The position numbers and the translations under genes were made by a program. Below are positions 49,285-57,931 of a DNA stretch of 64,000 bases, piece after piece (the first letter of the stretch is position 1; each line of letters begins with the position of its first letter). A model generated the notes under the pieces. The model was given only the letters and a program-made list of their open reading frames with translations. It made no database searches and was not told the origin of the DNA. Source of the stretch: [Actinomadura] parvosata subsp. kistnae (GTDB lineage: Bacteria > Actinomycetota > Actinomycetes > Streptosporangiales > Streptosporangiaceae); the NCBI RefSeq assembly GCF_900323885.1, contig NZ_OOHJ01000013.1, forward strand, positions 1 to 64,000. The letters run 5' to 3'.

Positions 49285-49923
49285 ATGCCGACGCGTACAG
49301 GACGACCGCCGAAGATCTCCCGAGCCGAGATCGTCACCGCCGCCGACCGGGTCATCGAGCAGGACGGCGTGGCCGGGCTGACCATGCGCCGGCTGGCCAA
49401 GGAGGTCGGCAGCACCGCCATGGCGATCTACCACCACGTCCGCGACAAGGACGAGCTGCTCCTGCTGCTCCTCGACAGCTACGCCGCCACCCTGCCCAAG
49501 CCCGAGCTGCCGCGGGAGCCGCGCGAACGGCTGGTCGCCGCCGCCGTCGCCATGCACGAGGCCCTGTCCGGGCGGCCCTGGGCCGTCGAGGTGCTCAGGG
49601 CCGACGACCTGCTGTCGGTCGGCGCCCTCTGGTATCCGGAGCACATCGTGGACGCCGCCATGCGCGCAGGGCTGAGCCTGGAGGAGGCCGTGGACGCGTA
49701 CCGGATCGTCTGGCACTACACGGCCGGTGAGATCAGCGCCAGGGTGGCGGCGGGCAGGCGGCGCCAGGAAGGCGGGACCACCTACCGGGAGCGGGTGTTC
49801 GCCGAGCTGGACGCCGCCCAGTTTCCCCGGCTGAGCGAGGTGGGGGAGCGGTGGGCGGAGCTGACCGCCCGCGACACCTACGCCAAGGGGGTGCGGGCGC
49901 TGGCGCAGGGGCTCCTGCCCTGA
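49285..49923 (+). CDS. TetR-family repressor of the MFS/HHE operon
   Basis: The 212-residue regulator has a TetR N-terminal helix-turn-helix ('ISRAEIVTAADRVIEQDGVAGLTMRRLAKEVGSTAMAIYHHVRDKDELLLLLL', ~12-65) and a TetR_C_11-like alpha domain. ATG 49285 is only 13 bp after the palindrome, and no good ribosome site lies between, so the mRNA may be leaderless. It presumably represses itself and the exporter-hemerythrin operon. The inducer is unknown. Confidence 0.88.
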   Translation: MPTRTGRPPKISRAEIVTAADRVIEQDGVAGLTMRRLAKEVGSTAMAIYHHVRDKDELLLLLLDSYAATLPKPELPREPRERLVAAAVAMHEALSGRPWAVEVLRADDLLSVGALWYPEHIVDAAMRAGLSLEEAVDAYRIVWHYTAGEISARVAAGRRRQEGGTTYRERVFAELDAAQFPRLSEVGERWAELTARDTYAKGVRALAQGLLP

Positions 49924-49998
49924 CGCTCGTTCCGAACGGGCTTCTCACCGGAAAATCGGTGGCCGGGCGGGCGGCGTCCGTGAAACGGTCGAGTCACG

Positions 49999-51084
49999 AT
50001 GATCCAGTGGACCGAGGCGGGGCAGGAGCGCTCGGCGGCCTGGCGCTCCGCGCTGGGGGCGCCACCGCCCAAACGCGTCATCGTCGCCGACGACCGCATG
50101 AAGGCCGCCACCGCCTACCGCCTGGCCTGCGAAGGCACCGCGCTGCTGTGGCGCGGCGACTTCCAGAACGCCCGCCAGCTCCTGGCCGCCATGGGCCGCC
50201 GCTGCAAACCGGCCGCCCCCGGCAGCGGCTTCCACCGCCACCGCCAGGCCCAGTCGCAGCGCGCCCGCACGCTCGGCATGCTGCTCGTCCCCTACGCCGA
50301 AGGCCACGTCGTGCCGCTGCGCCGGGCGCCCGACGTGCGGGAGGCGTGCGCCGAGGTGTACGGGCCCGACGCGCCGCCCTCCGTCGGCCAGCTCCGCGAG
50401 CTGCTCGGGCTCATCGGCGCGCACGAGTGGCGCAAGAAAGGAGTGCACGTGCCGGCGCTCGGCGCCCGCGTGCACCCGCACCACGGCGTGTTCTCCCCCA
50501 TCAGGGGCGAGTACGTCGAGCTGGTCGCCGAGGCGCCGCTGCCGGGCGACCGGCTCGCCTTCGACGTCGGCACCGGCACCGGTGTGCTCGCCGCCGTGCT
50601 CGCCCGGCGCGGCGTCCGGCACGTCGTCGCCACCGACCTCGACCCGCGGGCCGTCGAGTGCGCCGGCGACAACCTGGCTCGGCTCGGGCTCGACGAGCGG
50701 GTGGAGGTGGTGCGCACCGACCTGTTCCCGCCGGGACGGGCGCCGCTGATCGTGTGCAACCCGCCGTGGCTGCCCGCCACGCCCGTGTCGCCGCTCGATC
50801 ACGCCGTCTACGATCCGGGCGGGCGGATGTTGCGGGGGTTTCTGGACGGGCTGGGGGAGCACCTGGAGCCCGGGGGTGAGGGGTGGCTCATCCTGTCGGA
50901 CCTCGCCGAGCACCTGGGGTTGCGCAGCCGGGGTGAGCTGCTGGCCGCCTTCGACGCGGCGGGGCTGCGGGTGGCGGGGCGGCTCGACGTCACCCCGCGC
51001 CATCGGCGTCCGTCCGACGAGGACGACCCGCTGCACGCGGCCCGGGCCGCCGAGGTGACCTCGCTCTGGCGCCTCACGCACTGA
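49999..51084 (+). CDS. Class I SAM-dependent methyltransferase (HemK/RsmC-like)
   Basis: The 361-residue protein has a Rossmann methyltransferase domain in its second half: SAM motif 'AFDVGTGTGVLAAVLARRG' (motif I), 'VVATDLDPRAVECAGDN' and the N6/amide-methyltransferase motif 'IVCNPPWLPA' (NPPW). NPPW-type enzymes methylate glutamine of release factors or adenine/guanine of nucleic acids. The N-terminal ~150 residues are Arg/Ala-rich and may recognise the target. ATG 49999 lacks a strong ribosome site. It converges on the GlxA regulator. Confidence 0.82.
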   Translation: MIQWTEAGQERSAAWRSALGAPPPKRVIVADDRMKAATAYRLACEGTALLWRGDFQNARQLLAAMGRRCKPAAPGSGFHRHRQAQSQRARTLGMLLVPYAEGHVVPLRRAPDVREACAEVYGPDAPPSVGQLRELLGLIGAHEWRKKGVHVPALGARVHPHHGVFSPIRGEYVELVAEAPLPGDRLAFDVGTGTGVLAAVLARRGVRHVVATDLDPRAVECAGDNLARLGLDERVEVVRTDLFPPGRAPLIVCNPPWLPATPVSPLDHAVYDPGGRMLRGFLDGLGEHLEPGGEGWLILSDLAEHLGLRSRGELLAAFDAAGLRVAGRLDVTPRHRRPSDEDDPLHAARAAEVTSLWRLTH

Positions 51085-51164
51085 GGCACCGCCCGCCCGG
51101 GCCGTACTCCGGTGCGGGTCCTTGAGGGGGAGGGGGCGCATGGGGCGGGCGGCGGGCCGGGTGG

Positions 51165-52136
51165 TCAGGGGCTGAAGGCTTTGCGGTAGGCCGAGGGGGA
51201 GGTGCGCATGGCGCGGGTGAAGTGGTGGCGGAAGGTCACCGGGCTTTCGAAGCCGACCGCCGCCCCGATCTCCTCCACCGGCGCCGCCGTCGACTCCAGC
51301 AAGGGGAGGCTGGCCGCGACCCGCTGGGAGATGACCCAGCGCAGCGGGCTGGTGCCGGTGCGGAGCTTGAAGCGGCGGATGAACGTGCGCTCCGACATGT
51401 GCGCCACCGAGGCCAGCTCGGCCACGGTGATCGGGGTGGCGAGGTGGTCCATAGCCCAGGCCATCGCCCTGGCGACGGCGTCGTCGTCCTCGACGGGGGT
51501 GACGGCGGCCTGGATGAACTGGGCCTGGCCGCCCTCCCGGTGCGGGGGCACGACGAGGCGGCGGGCGACGGTGTTGGCGACGCCGGGGCCGTGGTCGCGG
51601 CGGACGAGGTGGATCAGCAGGTCGAGCCCCGCGGCGCTGCCGGCGCTGGTCAGCACGTCGCCGTCGTCCACGTACAGGACGGAGGGGTTGACGCGGACGG
51701 CGGGGAAGCGCTCCTGGAGGAGGGTGGCGTAGCGCCAGTGGGTGGTGGCGGGGCGGCCGTCGAGCAGGCCGGCGGCGGCCAGCGCGAACGCGCCGGAGCA
51801 GATCGACACCATGCGCGCGCCCCGCTCGTACGCCTCCCGCAGGGCCCGCACCAGCGCCGCGGAGACGGGCCCGCGGACGTCGGCCACGCCGGGGACGATC
51901 ACGGTGTCGGCCGTGGCGAGCGCGTCGAGGCCGTGCCCGGCCGTCATGGTGAACCCGCCGACGACGCGCAGCGGCTGCAGGGTCTCGGCGCAGACGGTGA
52001 GGTCGTACCAGGGCAGGTCCAGCTCGGGCCGGGGCAGGCCGAACAGCTCGACGACGCATCCCAGCTCGAAGGGCGCCATCCCGTCGAAGGCCAGGACGGC
52101 GACGCGGTGGGGCCTGGCGGGAGGGGGCAGCAGCAT
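51165..52136 (-). CDS. GlxA-type AraC-family regulator
   Basis: The 323-residue protein has an N-terminal DJ-1/PfpI-like domain (~10-185; 'SICSGAFALAAAGLLDGRPATTHWRY') and a C-terminal AraC double helix-turn-helix (~225-320; 'HMSERTFIRRFKLRTGTSPLRWVISQRV', 'GFESPVTFRHHFTRAMRTSPSAYRK'). It is divergent from the type III PKS gene with 42 bp between starts, so it likely controls it. The DJ-1 part senses an unknown ligand. Confidence 0.9.
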   Translation of the reverse strand: MLLPPPARPHRVAVLAFDGMAPFELGCVVELFGLPRPELDLPWYDLTVCAETLQPLRVVGGFTMTAGHGLDALATADTVIVPGVADVRGPVSAALVRALREAYERGARMVSICSGAFALAAAGLLDGRPATTHWRYATLLQERFPAVRVNPSVLYVDDGDVLTSAGSAAGLDLLIHLVRRDHGPGVANTVARRLVVPPHREGGQAQFIQAAVTPVEDDDAVARAMAWAMDHLATPITVAELASVAHMSERTFIRRFKLRTGTSPLRWVISQRVAASLPLLESTAAPVEEIGAAVGFESPVTFRHHFTRAMRTSPSAYRKAFSP

Positions 52137-52178
52137 GACCGCATGTTAGCTGTGCCCTCTACGCGGCAGGAGGGATAT

Positions 52179-53197
52179 ATGCATATTTCGGGAGTACAGA
52201 CCGTTTTGCCCGATCACCGCTACGAGCAGGCGGAGATCACCGAGGCGTTCTCCCGGCTGACCGACTGCGACGAGGAGCTGCTGAGGCGATTCCACCAGGC
52301 GACCGGGGTGCGGGGTCGCAACCTCGCGCTGCCGCTGGCCGACTACGCCAAGCTCGACTCCTTCGCGCGCGCCAACGACGCCTACGTCGAGCACGCGCTG
52401 GAGCTGGGCGAGCAGGCGCTGGCGGGCGCGCTGCACAAGGCGGACGTGCGCCCCGAGAAGGTCGATCACCTGCTGTTCTGCTCCACCACCGGCCTGGCCA
52501 CGCCCTCGCTCGACGCCAAGCTGGCCCAGCGGATGGGCCTGCGGCCCGACGTGAAACGGGTGCCCGTGTTCGGCCTGGGCTGCGCGGCGGGCGCGGCCGG
52601 GCTGTCCCGCCTGCACGACTACCTGCGCGGCTGGCCCGACCACGTGGCGGTGCTGGTGTGCGTGGAGCTGTGCTCGCTGACGATCCAGCGCGACGACACC
52701 TCGATCGCGAACCTGGTGGCCAGCGGCCTGTTCGGCGACGGCGCGGCGGCCGTCGTCGCGACCGGCCGGGGCCCGGGCCCGAGGTGGTCGCCACCCGCAG
52801 CCGGCTCTACCCCGGGACCGAGCACCTGATGGGCTGGGAGGTGGGCGAGCACGGCTTCCGCATCGTGCTGGACGCGGACCTGACCGGGTTCGTGGAGGAG
52901 GTGCTGGCCGCCGACATCAGGGCGTTCCTGGCCGACTACGGCCTGACGCCCGAACAGGTCGCCACCTGGGTCTGCCACCCGGGCGGCCCGAAGGTCATCG
53001 AGAAGATCGTGGAGACGCTCGGCCTGCCGGCCAAGGCGCTCGACGTGACGTGGAGCTCGCTGCGCGAGCACGGCAACCTGTCGTCGGTCTCGGTGCTGCA
53101 CGTGCTCCAGGAGACCCGCGGCCGGCCCGGCACGCCGGCCGTGCTCATGGCGCTGGGGCCGGGGTTCTCGGCCGAGCTGCTCCTGCTGCACTGGTGA
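52179..53197 (+). pseudogene. Type III polyketide synthase, one-base frameshift
   Basis: Read through, the gene encodes about 339 residues of a chalcone-synthase-like type III PKS: catalytic Cys in 'VFGLGCAAGAAGL', His in 'WVCHPGGPKVIE' and Asn in 'REHGNLSSVSVLH'. The first frame (52179 onward) ends early after about 52770; the rest is found one frame back, reading 'GPEVVATRSRLYPGTEHL'. Adding one C at about 52777-52779 restores a continuous protein. GGAGGG precedes the ATG. Type III PKSs condense malonyl-CoA units onto a fatty or aromatic starter. The methyltransferase that follows has the same kind of lesion. Sequencing error or true decay cannot be told apart here. Confidence 0.82.
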
Positions 53198-53203
53198 GCG
53201 CCG

Positions 53204-53706
53204 ATGGCCGCGTACGCGCTGCTCATCGGCCTGGTCGTGGCCGAACGGCTGGCGGAGCTGGTCGTGGCCAGGCGCAACCTGGCCTGGGCCAGGGCCCGAG
53301 GGGGCGTCGAGTACGGCGCGGGCCACTACCCGTGGATCGTGCTGGCTCATGTGGGGCTGCTGGCGGCGGCGCCGGCCGAGGTGTGGCTGCTCGACCGGCC
53401 GTTCGTGCCGGCGCTCGGCTGGCCCATGCTCGCCGTCGTCGTGCTGGCGCAGGGGTTGCGCTGGTGGTGCATCCGCACGCTGGGCCACCAGTGGAACACG
53501 CGGGTCGTGGTGGTGCCCGGCCTGCCGCTGGTGGACCGGGGCCGTACCGGTGGCTGCGGCACCCCAACTACGTCGCCGTGGTCGCGGAAGGGCTCGCGCT
53601 GCCCCTCGTCCACACGGCCTGGCTGACGGCCCTGGCGTTCACGATCACGAATGCGATACTTCTCGCCGTTCGGGTCCGGGTGGAGAACGCGGCACTGGCA
53701 CACTAG
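53204..53706 (+). pseudogene. ICMT-like methyltransferase (SrsB type), one-base frameshift
   Basis: Read through, the gene encodes about 167 residues of the isoprenylcysteine carboxyl methyltransferase fold. It has four to five membrane helices and the motif 'YRWLRHPNYVAVVAEGLALPL' (RHPNY) near the C terminus. The first frame ends near 53540 where 'DRGRTGGCG' replaces 'DRGPYRWLRHP'; the continuation is one frame back, and adding one C in GGGGCC at about 53542-53545 repairs it. Paired with a type III PKS, it resembles SrsB, which O-methylates phenolic lipids in Streptomyces griseus. The flavoprotein partner SrsC is not present. Confidence 0.8.
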
Positions 53707-53711
53707 AACGT

Positions 53712-54260
53712 ATGAACGAGATCCTGCCACTGATGAAGGGCGCCGCCGCGCGCACCACCGAGGTCGTCCGCGCCGTCGGCGACGACCAGCTCGGGCTGCC
53801 CACCCCGTGCTCCGACTTCGACGTCAAGGCGCTGCTCAACCACCTGGAGTGGGTCGCCTCCCTGTTCGAGTCGGTCGCCGCCGGAGGGCCCTTCGTGCCG
53901 CCGAAGCAGGACTACACGGGCGACTTCCCCGAGCGGGTCGAGCGCATGCTGGCCGTCTACGAGCGCCCCGAGGCGTGGGAGGGCGTCAGCGAGGCCATGG
54001 GCGGCCTGCCCAGGCCCGTCCTGGCCAACATGGCGCTGACCGACCTCGTCGCGCACGGCTGGGACCTGTCGCGGGCGACCGGCCTCGACTACGAGGTGGA
54101 CGACGAGACCGCCGCCACGCTGGTGGCGTTCTGCGCGCAGATGGCGCCGATGGGGCGCGAGCGCGGCGCGTTCGGCCCCGAGGTCCGGGTGCCGGACGAC
54201 GCGCCGGCGCTCGACCGCTTCCTCGGGATCATCGGCCGGGATCCGGCCTGGAAACCGTGA
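53712..54260 (+). CDS. TIGR03086/DinB-like metal-binding protein
   Basis: The 182-residue four-helix protein is of the DinB/mycothiol-dependent maleylpyruvate isomerase type: 'LMKGAAARTTEVVRAV', 'TPCSDFDVKALLNHLEWVASLF' (NH metal region) and 'LTDLVAHGWDLSRATG' (HxWDLxxA). Such proteins bind a metal and often use mycothiol; the reaction is unknown. ATG 53712 follows the methyltransferase stop by 5 bp, so the three genes from 52179 may be one transcript. It converges on the next gene with a 32-bp overlap. Confidence 0.8.
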   Translation: MNEILPLMKGAAARTTEVVRAVGDDQLGLPTPCSDFDVKALLNHLEWVASLFESVAAGGPFVPPKQDYTGDFPERVERMLAVYERPEAWEGVSEAMGGLPRPVLANMALTDLVAHGWDLSRATGLDYEVDDETAATLVAFCAQMAPMGRERGAFGPEVRVPDDAPALDRFLGIIGRDPAWKP

Positions 54261-56025
54261 TCCGCGGCAGGTCCTCGGGCGCCTTGCCGGGATACAGGCC
54301 GGTCAGCAGGGTGCTCACCGTGTAGAGGTGCCAGGCCAGGGCCGGTTTCCGCACGACGGGGTCGGCGAAGAGCGCGCGCACCTCGTCCGGCTCGACGATC
54401 GGGGCCAGAGCGTCGAGGCTGCCGAGCACCTGCCGGCGCAGCACGTCCGTGAGGGCGGGGCCGGGGCTGGTGCGCCAGCTCCACCCGCCTCCGGTCTTCG
54501 TGGTGGGCAGGTGCGGGGGCGGGTCGGGCAGGCGGGTGCGGGCGGACCAGGGGAAGCGGCGCTTCGCCGGGGTGCTCTCGGCGCTCTGGACGAAGCGCCA
54601 TTGCTTTCCCTCGATCGGCACGTCCCGCAATTCCGGGGCCAGCCGCAATATCAGCGTATAAATGACCTCTTCGGAGAGCCGCCAGCTCTGGTCCAGGCTC
54701 AGCGCCGCGCGTACCACGCGATTGTCGAGGAACGGCCGCACGGGGTCGCCCCGCCGCAGCGAGCCCGCGCGGGCGCTGGCCTGCCAGCGCCCCACCTTGT
54801 ACCAGATGTAGAGGTGGTCCAGCGTCTCCAGCCGGTTCTCGCGCGCCAGCCACGGCCTGGCCAGCTCGCGCGCGTGCTCGTTGGCCTCGGCGGTGAACAG
54901 CTTGGCGTCCTTGGTGAACGTGGTCTCGATGCGCCGCCGCAGCGCCTGGTCGCCGAGGTCGGTCTGGAGCAGGTTCAGGCTGCCCGCGCGCAGGGTCTCG
55001 CCGCTCTGGCCGGACATGGTGGGCTTGCCGGAGTACGGCAGGTAGCTCACGATCGTCTCGTACGCCGAGGTCATGCCCTCGCACGTGCGCAGCGTCTCCC
55101 AGGCGCGGCCGAGCGGATGCTCCACCAGCACCGCGTCCTTCGCGGCGGTCTGCGGCGGGGCGATGACGGTGTGCTCGACCCCGAGCCGCTCCGCGATCAT
55201 CCGGGCGATGATCACGTCGGGGTGCGTGTCCAGCCCGTTCGTCGTCGTCCTGAACGGCACCCGCGCCGCGTGCAGCAGCGCCGCCAGGATGCGGGTGTCA
55301 CGGCCGCCGGTCAGCGCCAGGTTCACCGGCTCGCCCAGGTCGCGCAGCGGCGCCACGGTCGCCAGCAGCGCCTCGGCCAGCTCGCCGACCGCCGCCCGCT
55401 TGTGCCGCGCCGACGTGGGCGCCGGCGCCGCCTGCGGCAGCGGGGTCTCGGTGACCGTACGCACGCCGTCCCGCACCACGAGGCGCGAGCTGGGCCGCAG
55501 CGCCGACACCCCCTTGTACGGCGTCTCGTCCGACAGGAAGAACCCCTGCCTGACCATCGACTGCAGGGCGAGCACGTCGAAGTCGACCCGCTCGTCCGGC
55601 CGGGCCATCAGGTGCACGAGCAAGGCGCGGCTGCCGACGATGTGCAGCTCCGGCGTCTCGGCGTGGAAGACGGGGCAGACCCGGTTGATCGCGGTGCTCG
55701 CGCCCAGCTCGCCGTCGCGCGCGAACCAGACCGAGAAGCAGCCGCCCACGGAGTCGTCCGGCAGCGCCGTCACCTCGGACGGGTCGGCCAGGTGGCCGTT
55801 GAGCCCGATGACGCGGCCGCCGTGCTCGGTGATGAGCGGAGGCTGCCGCGCGTCGTCGGGCTCGTTGGTCCAGGCGAACAGGGAGACGCCACGGCCGTGC
55901 CATTCCCGGCCCCGGATGACGTCGGGAGGCACGGGAAAGGCCCATTCGATCACGGAACGGGCTCTATTCAGAATCGCCGGGGAAATGTCCTGTCGCTTTG
56001 CGGCCAGCCCCAAATAGACGCGCAT
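54229..56025 (-). CDS. Asparagine synthetase-like protein without N-terminal Cys
   Basis: The 598-residue protein has an N-terminal glutaminase-like domain (~1-200) and a C-terminal ATP-pyrophosphatase synthetase domain with 'LALTGGRDTRILAALLHAA' (PP-loop, SGGxDS replaced by TGGRDT). The second residue is Arg, not Cys, so it cannot use glutamine by the usual route. Proteins of this type form amide bonds in secondary metabolites or lasso peptides, or act on unknown amines. No lasso precursor, protease or RRE gene is nearby. It overlaps the convergent TIGR03086 gene by 32 bp. Function is open. Confidence 0.8.
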   Translation of the reverse strand: MRVYLGLAAKRQDISPAILNRARSVIEWAFPVPPDVIRGREWHGRGVSLFAWTNEPDDARQPPLITEHGGRVIGLNGHLADPSEVTALPDDSVGGCFSVWFARDGELGASTAINRVCPVFHAETPELHIVGSRALLVHLMARPDERVDFDVLALQSMVRQGFFLSDETPYKGVSALRPSSRLVVRDGVRTVTETPLPQAAPAPTSARHKRAAVGELAEALLATVAPLRDLGEPVNLALTGGRDTRILAALLHAARVPFRTTTNGLDTHPDVIIARMIAERLGVEHTVIAPPQTAAKDAVLVEHPLGRAWETLRTCEGMTSAYETIVSYLPYSGKPTMSGQSGETLRAGSLNLLQTDLGDQALRRRIETTFTKDAKLFTAEANEHARELARPWLARENRLETLDHLYIWYKVGRWQASARAGSLRRGDPVRPFLDNRVVRAALSLDQSWRLSEEVIYTLILRLAPELRDVPIEGKQWRFVQSAESTPAKRRFPWSARTRLPDPPPHLPTTKTGGGWSWRTSPGPALTDVLRRQVLGSLDALAPIVEPDEVRALFADPVVRKPALAWHLYTVSTLLTGLYPGKAPEDLPRITVSRPDPGR

Positions 56026-56155
56026 CGCACCAGGGATACCTCATTTTCCCCATATGTCACAACTGATCACGTATCGATCGCGGTTTGCGCTCGCTTGCGT
56101 CACCTGCCCGGCCGTCATGGAGCGGATTCCGTCGTACGGCATGGAGGTGGTTGAG

Positions 56156-57676
56156 ATGAAATTTCGCCCTTTGGCGGTTGGGGTGGGCCTTATCGCCCTC
56201 CTGGGCCTGACGGCGTGCGGCGGTGGCGCCGAGCAGGCCGGCAGCGGCCAGTCGGCCCCCGTGGGAACCGGCGCGCCACTGAAGCCGGTCGTACCCGACC
56301 AGGGTGAGGCCGAAGCCGGAACGGAAGCCCGTCCGGAGGCGTCGGCCCAGGAGAACGGCGAGGACGGCGAAAAGGACACGACGACCGCGCAGATCTCCAC
56401 GTTCGCCCTCGACGTGGACACCGCCTCGTACGGCTACGCCCGCCGTACGCTCCAGGAGGGCCGCTGGCCCGCCCCCGGGGAGATTCGCCCCGAGGAGTGG
56501 GTGAACGCCTTCCGCCAGGACTACGCCCAGCCCTCCGGCGACGGGTTCACCGTGCACGTGGACGGCGCCCGGCTGCCGCAGCGCGACGAGGCCGTGCTGC
56601 GCGTCGGCCTGCAGACCCGCGCCTCCGACTCCGCCGAGCGGCGGCCGGCGAACCTGACGTTCGTCGTGGACGTGTCGGGCTCGATGGCCGAGGCCGGCCG
56701 GCTCGACCTGGTCAAGTCCAGCCTGCTGAAGCTGCTCGACCAGCTGGCCCCCGGCGACCAGGTCTCGATCGTCTCCTTCAGCGACGAGGCGCAGGTGCTG
56801 GCCTCCATGACCCCGCTGACGGCCAGGGACGAGCTGCGGGCGGCGGTCGAGCGGCTGTCCGTGGCCGGCGGCACGAACCTCCAGGCCGGGGTGCTCACCG
56901 GCTACGGGGAGGCCGTCAAGGCGTTCCGTCCCGCCGCCACCAACCGCGTCATCCTGCTGTCGGACGGCCTGGCCAACCAGGGCGCGACCGAGTGGCAGAC
57001 CATCTCGGACCAGGTCAAGGAGCAGGCCGCCAAGCAGCTCACGCTGCTCACCGTCGGCGTCGGCCGCGACTACGGCGACGAGCTGATGGAGCGGCTGGCC
57101 GACACCGGCGACGGCATGGCCGTGTACGTCAGCGGCGAGGAGGAGGCCACCCGGCTCTTCACCACCCAGCTCCCCGCCACCCTCGACCTGCGCGCCCGCG
57201 ACGCCAAGGCCCAGGTCGTCTTCAACCCGGCCGTGGTGGACAGCTACCGGCTCATCGGCTACGAGAACCGCGCCCTGAGCACGGAGGAGTTCCGCGACGA
57301 CAGCCGCGACGGCGGCGAGATCGGCCCCGGCCACTCCGTCACCGCCCTGTACGCGGTGAAGCTCAAGCCGGGCGCCGACGGCCAGCTCGCCCAGGCCACG
57401 GTGCGCTGGCTCGACCCCGACACCAGGACCGCCTCGGAAAGCAGCAAGTCGCTCGACTCGGGTGAGCTGGCCGGCTCCATCTGGGACAAGGCGCCCGTGC
57501 GGCTGCAGGTGGACGTCGTGGTGGCGGCGTTCGCGACGTACCTGCGGGACCGGCAGGCGTTCGGCCTGGACCTGCAGACGCTCGGCGAGCACGCCGGCCG
57601 GCTGGCGGCCGACTCCGAGGACCCGATGGTCACGGAGCTGGTCACCCTCATCGATCGGGCCAAGGCGGTCGGCTGA
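56156..57676 (+). CDS. YfbK-like vWA-domain lipoprotein
   Basis: The 506-residue protein has a signal with lipobox ('LIALLGLTAC', Cys ~20) and a Gly/Glu-rich spacer. A YfbK-type N domain ('ALDVDTASYGYARRTLQEGRWP') leads to a von Willebrand A domain with the MIDAS motif 'VVDVSGSMAEAGRL' (DxSxS, 'GGTNLQAGVLTGY', 'LLSDGLANQG'), and a DUF3520-like C terminus ends it. Such proteins bind partners through a metal at the cell surface; the partner is unknown. GGAGGTGG before ATG 56156 supports the start. It is divergent from the Asn-synthetase-like gene and followed by a tRNA gene. Confidence 0.88.
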   Translation: MKFRPLAVGVGLIALLGLTACGGGAEQAGSGQSAPVGTGAPLKPVVPDQGEAEAGTEARPEASAQENGEDGEKDTTTAQISTFALDVDTASYGYARRTLQEGRWPAPGEIRPEEWVNAFRQDYAQPSGDGFTVHVDGARLPQRDEAVLRVGLQTRASDSAERRPANLTFVVDVSGSMAEAGRLDLVKSSLLKLLDQLAPGDQVSIVSFSDEAQVLASMTPLTARDELRAAVERLSVAGGTNLQAGVLTGYGEAVKAFRPAATNRVILLSDGLANQGATEWQTISDQVKEQAAKQLTLLTVGVGRDYGDELMERLADTGDGMAVYVSGEEEATRLFTTQLPATLDLRARDAKAQVVFNPAVVDSYRLIGYENRALSTEEFRDDSRDGGEIGPGHSVTALYAVKLKPGADGQLAQATVRWLDPDTRTASESSKSLDSGELAGSIWDKAPVRLQVDVVVAAFATYLRDRQAFGLDLQTLGEHAGRLAADSEDPMVTELVTLIDRAKAVG

Positions 57677-57754
57677 CCGTCGCGCTCGGCGCCTGCCCCT
57701 CGGTGACGTGTGCTCGGGTGGTCCTGAAGTCGGATACACTTTTACACGCAACGA

Positions 57755-57827
57755 GGGGCTATAGCGCAGTTGGTAGCGCGCCTCCATGGCATGGAGGAGG
57801 TCTGGGGTTCGAATCCCCATAGCTCCA
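57755..57827 (+). tRNA. tRNA-Ala (anticodon GGC), second copy
   Basis: This 73-nt copy is identical to the tRNA at 20490-20562, including G3:U70 and anticodon GGC; CCA is not encoded. TACACT lies 14 nt upstream as a -10-like box. A strong terminator follows 13 nt after its end, so this copy is transcribed alone, unlike the first. Confidence 0.97.
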
Positions 57828-57840
57828 CCCCGTTGACGAG

Positions 57841-57874
57841 ATCCCGTCCGATCAGCTTGATCGGGCGGGATTTT
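57841..57874 (+). terminator. Terminator of the second tRNA-Ala gene
   Basis: ATCCCGTCCGATCA-GCT-TGATCGGGCGGGAT forms a 14-bp stem (one G-U pair) with a 3-nt loop and is followed by TTT. Confidence 0.9.
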
Positions 57875-57904
57875 CGCGTTTCCGGGGGCGGAATCCGCGC
57901 GCTA

Positions 57905-57920
57905 TCGAACTGGAGTTCGT
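57905..57920. promoter_or_regulatory. LexA/SOS-like box
   Basis: TCGAAC-TGGA-GTTCGT matches the actinobacterial LexA box TCGAAC-N4-GTTCGA at 11 of 12 fixed positions; the inner CGAAC-N4-GTTCG is perfect. It ends 11 bp before the small gene at 57932. Confidence 0.6.
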
Positions 57921-57931
57921 ATCATGGAGCA

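Noticed and set aside
52179..53706. Programmed -1 ribosomal frameshifting in the PKS and methyltransferase genes
   Set aside because: No slippery heptamer of the usual X-XXY-YYZ type with a downstream pseudoknot was recognised, and two such events in unrelated families would be surprising. A missing base is simpler.
56055..56081. TGTCACA at 56055 as another ECF41 promoter
   Set aside because: The four bases after a 16-bp spacer are TCGC, not CGTC, so the -10 element is missing.
54229..56156. Lasso peptide biosynthesis cluster around the Asn-synthetase-like gene
   Set aside because: No precursor peptide, RRE protein or transglutaminase-like protease was found next to it.
20490..57827. Genomic island bounded by the two identical tRNA-Ala genes
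   Set aside because: No integrase, excisionase, transposase or composition change is seen between them, and the content is ordinary metabolism; duplicate tRNA genes are sufficient explanation.
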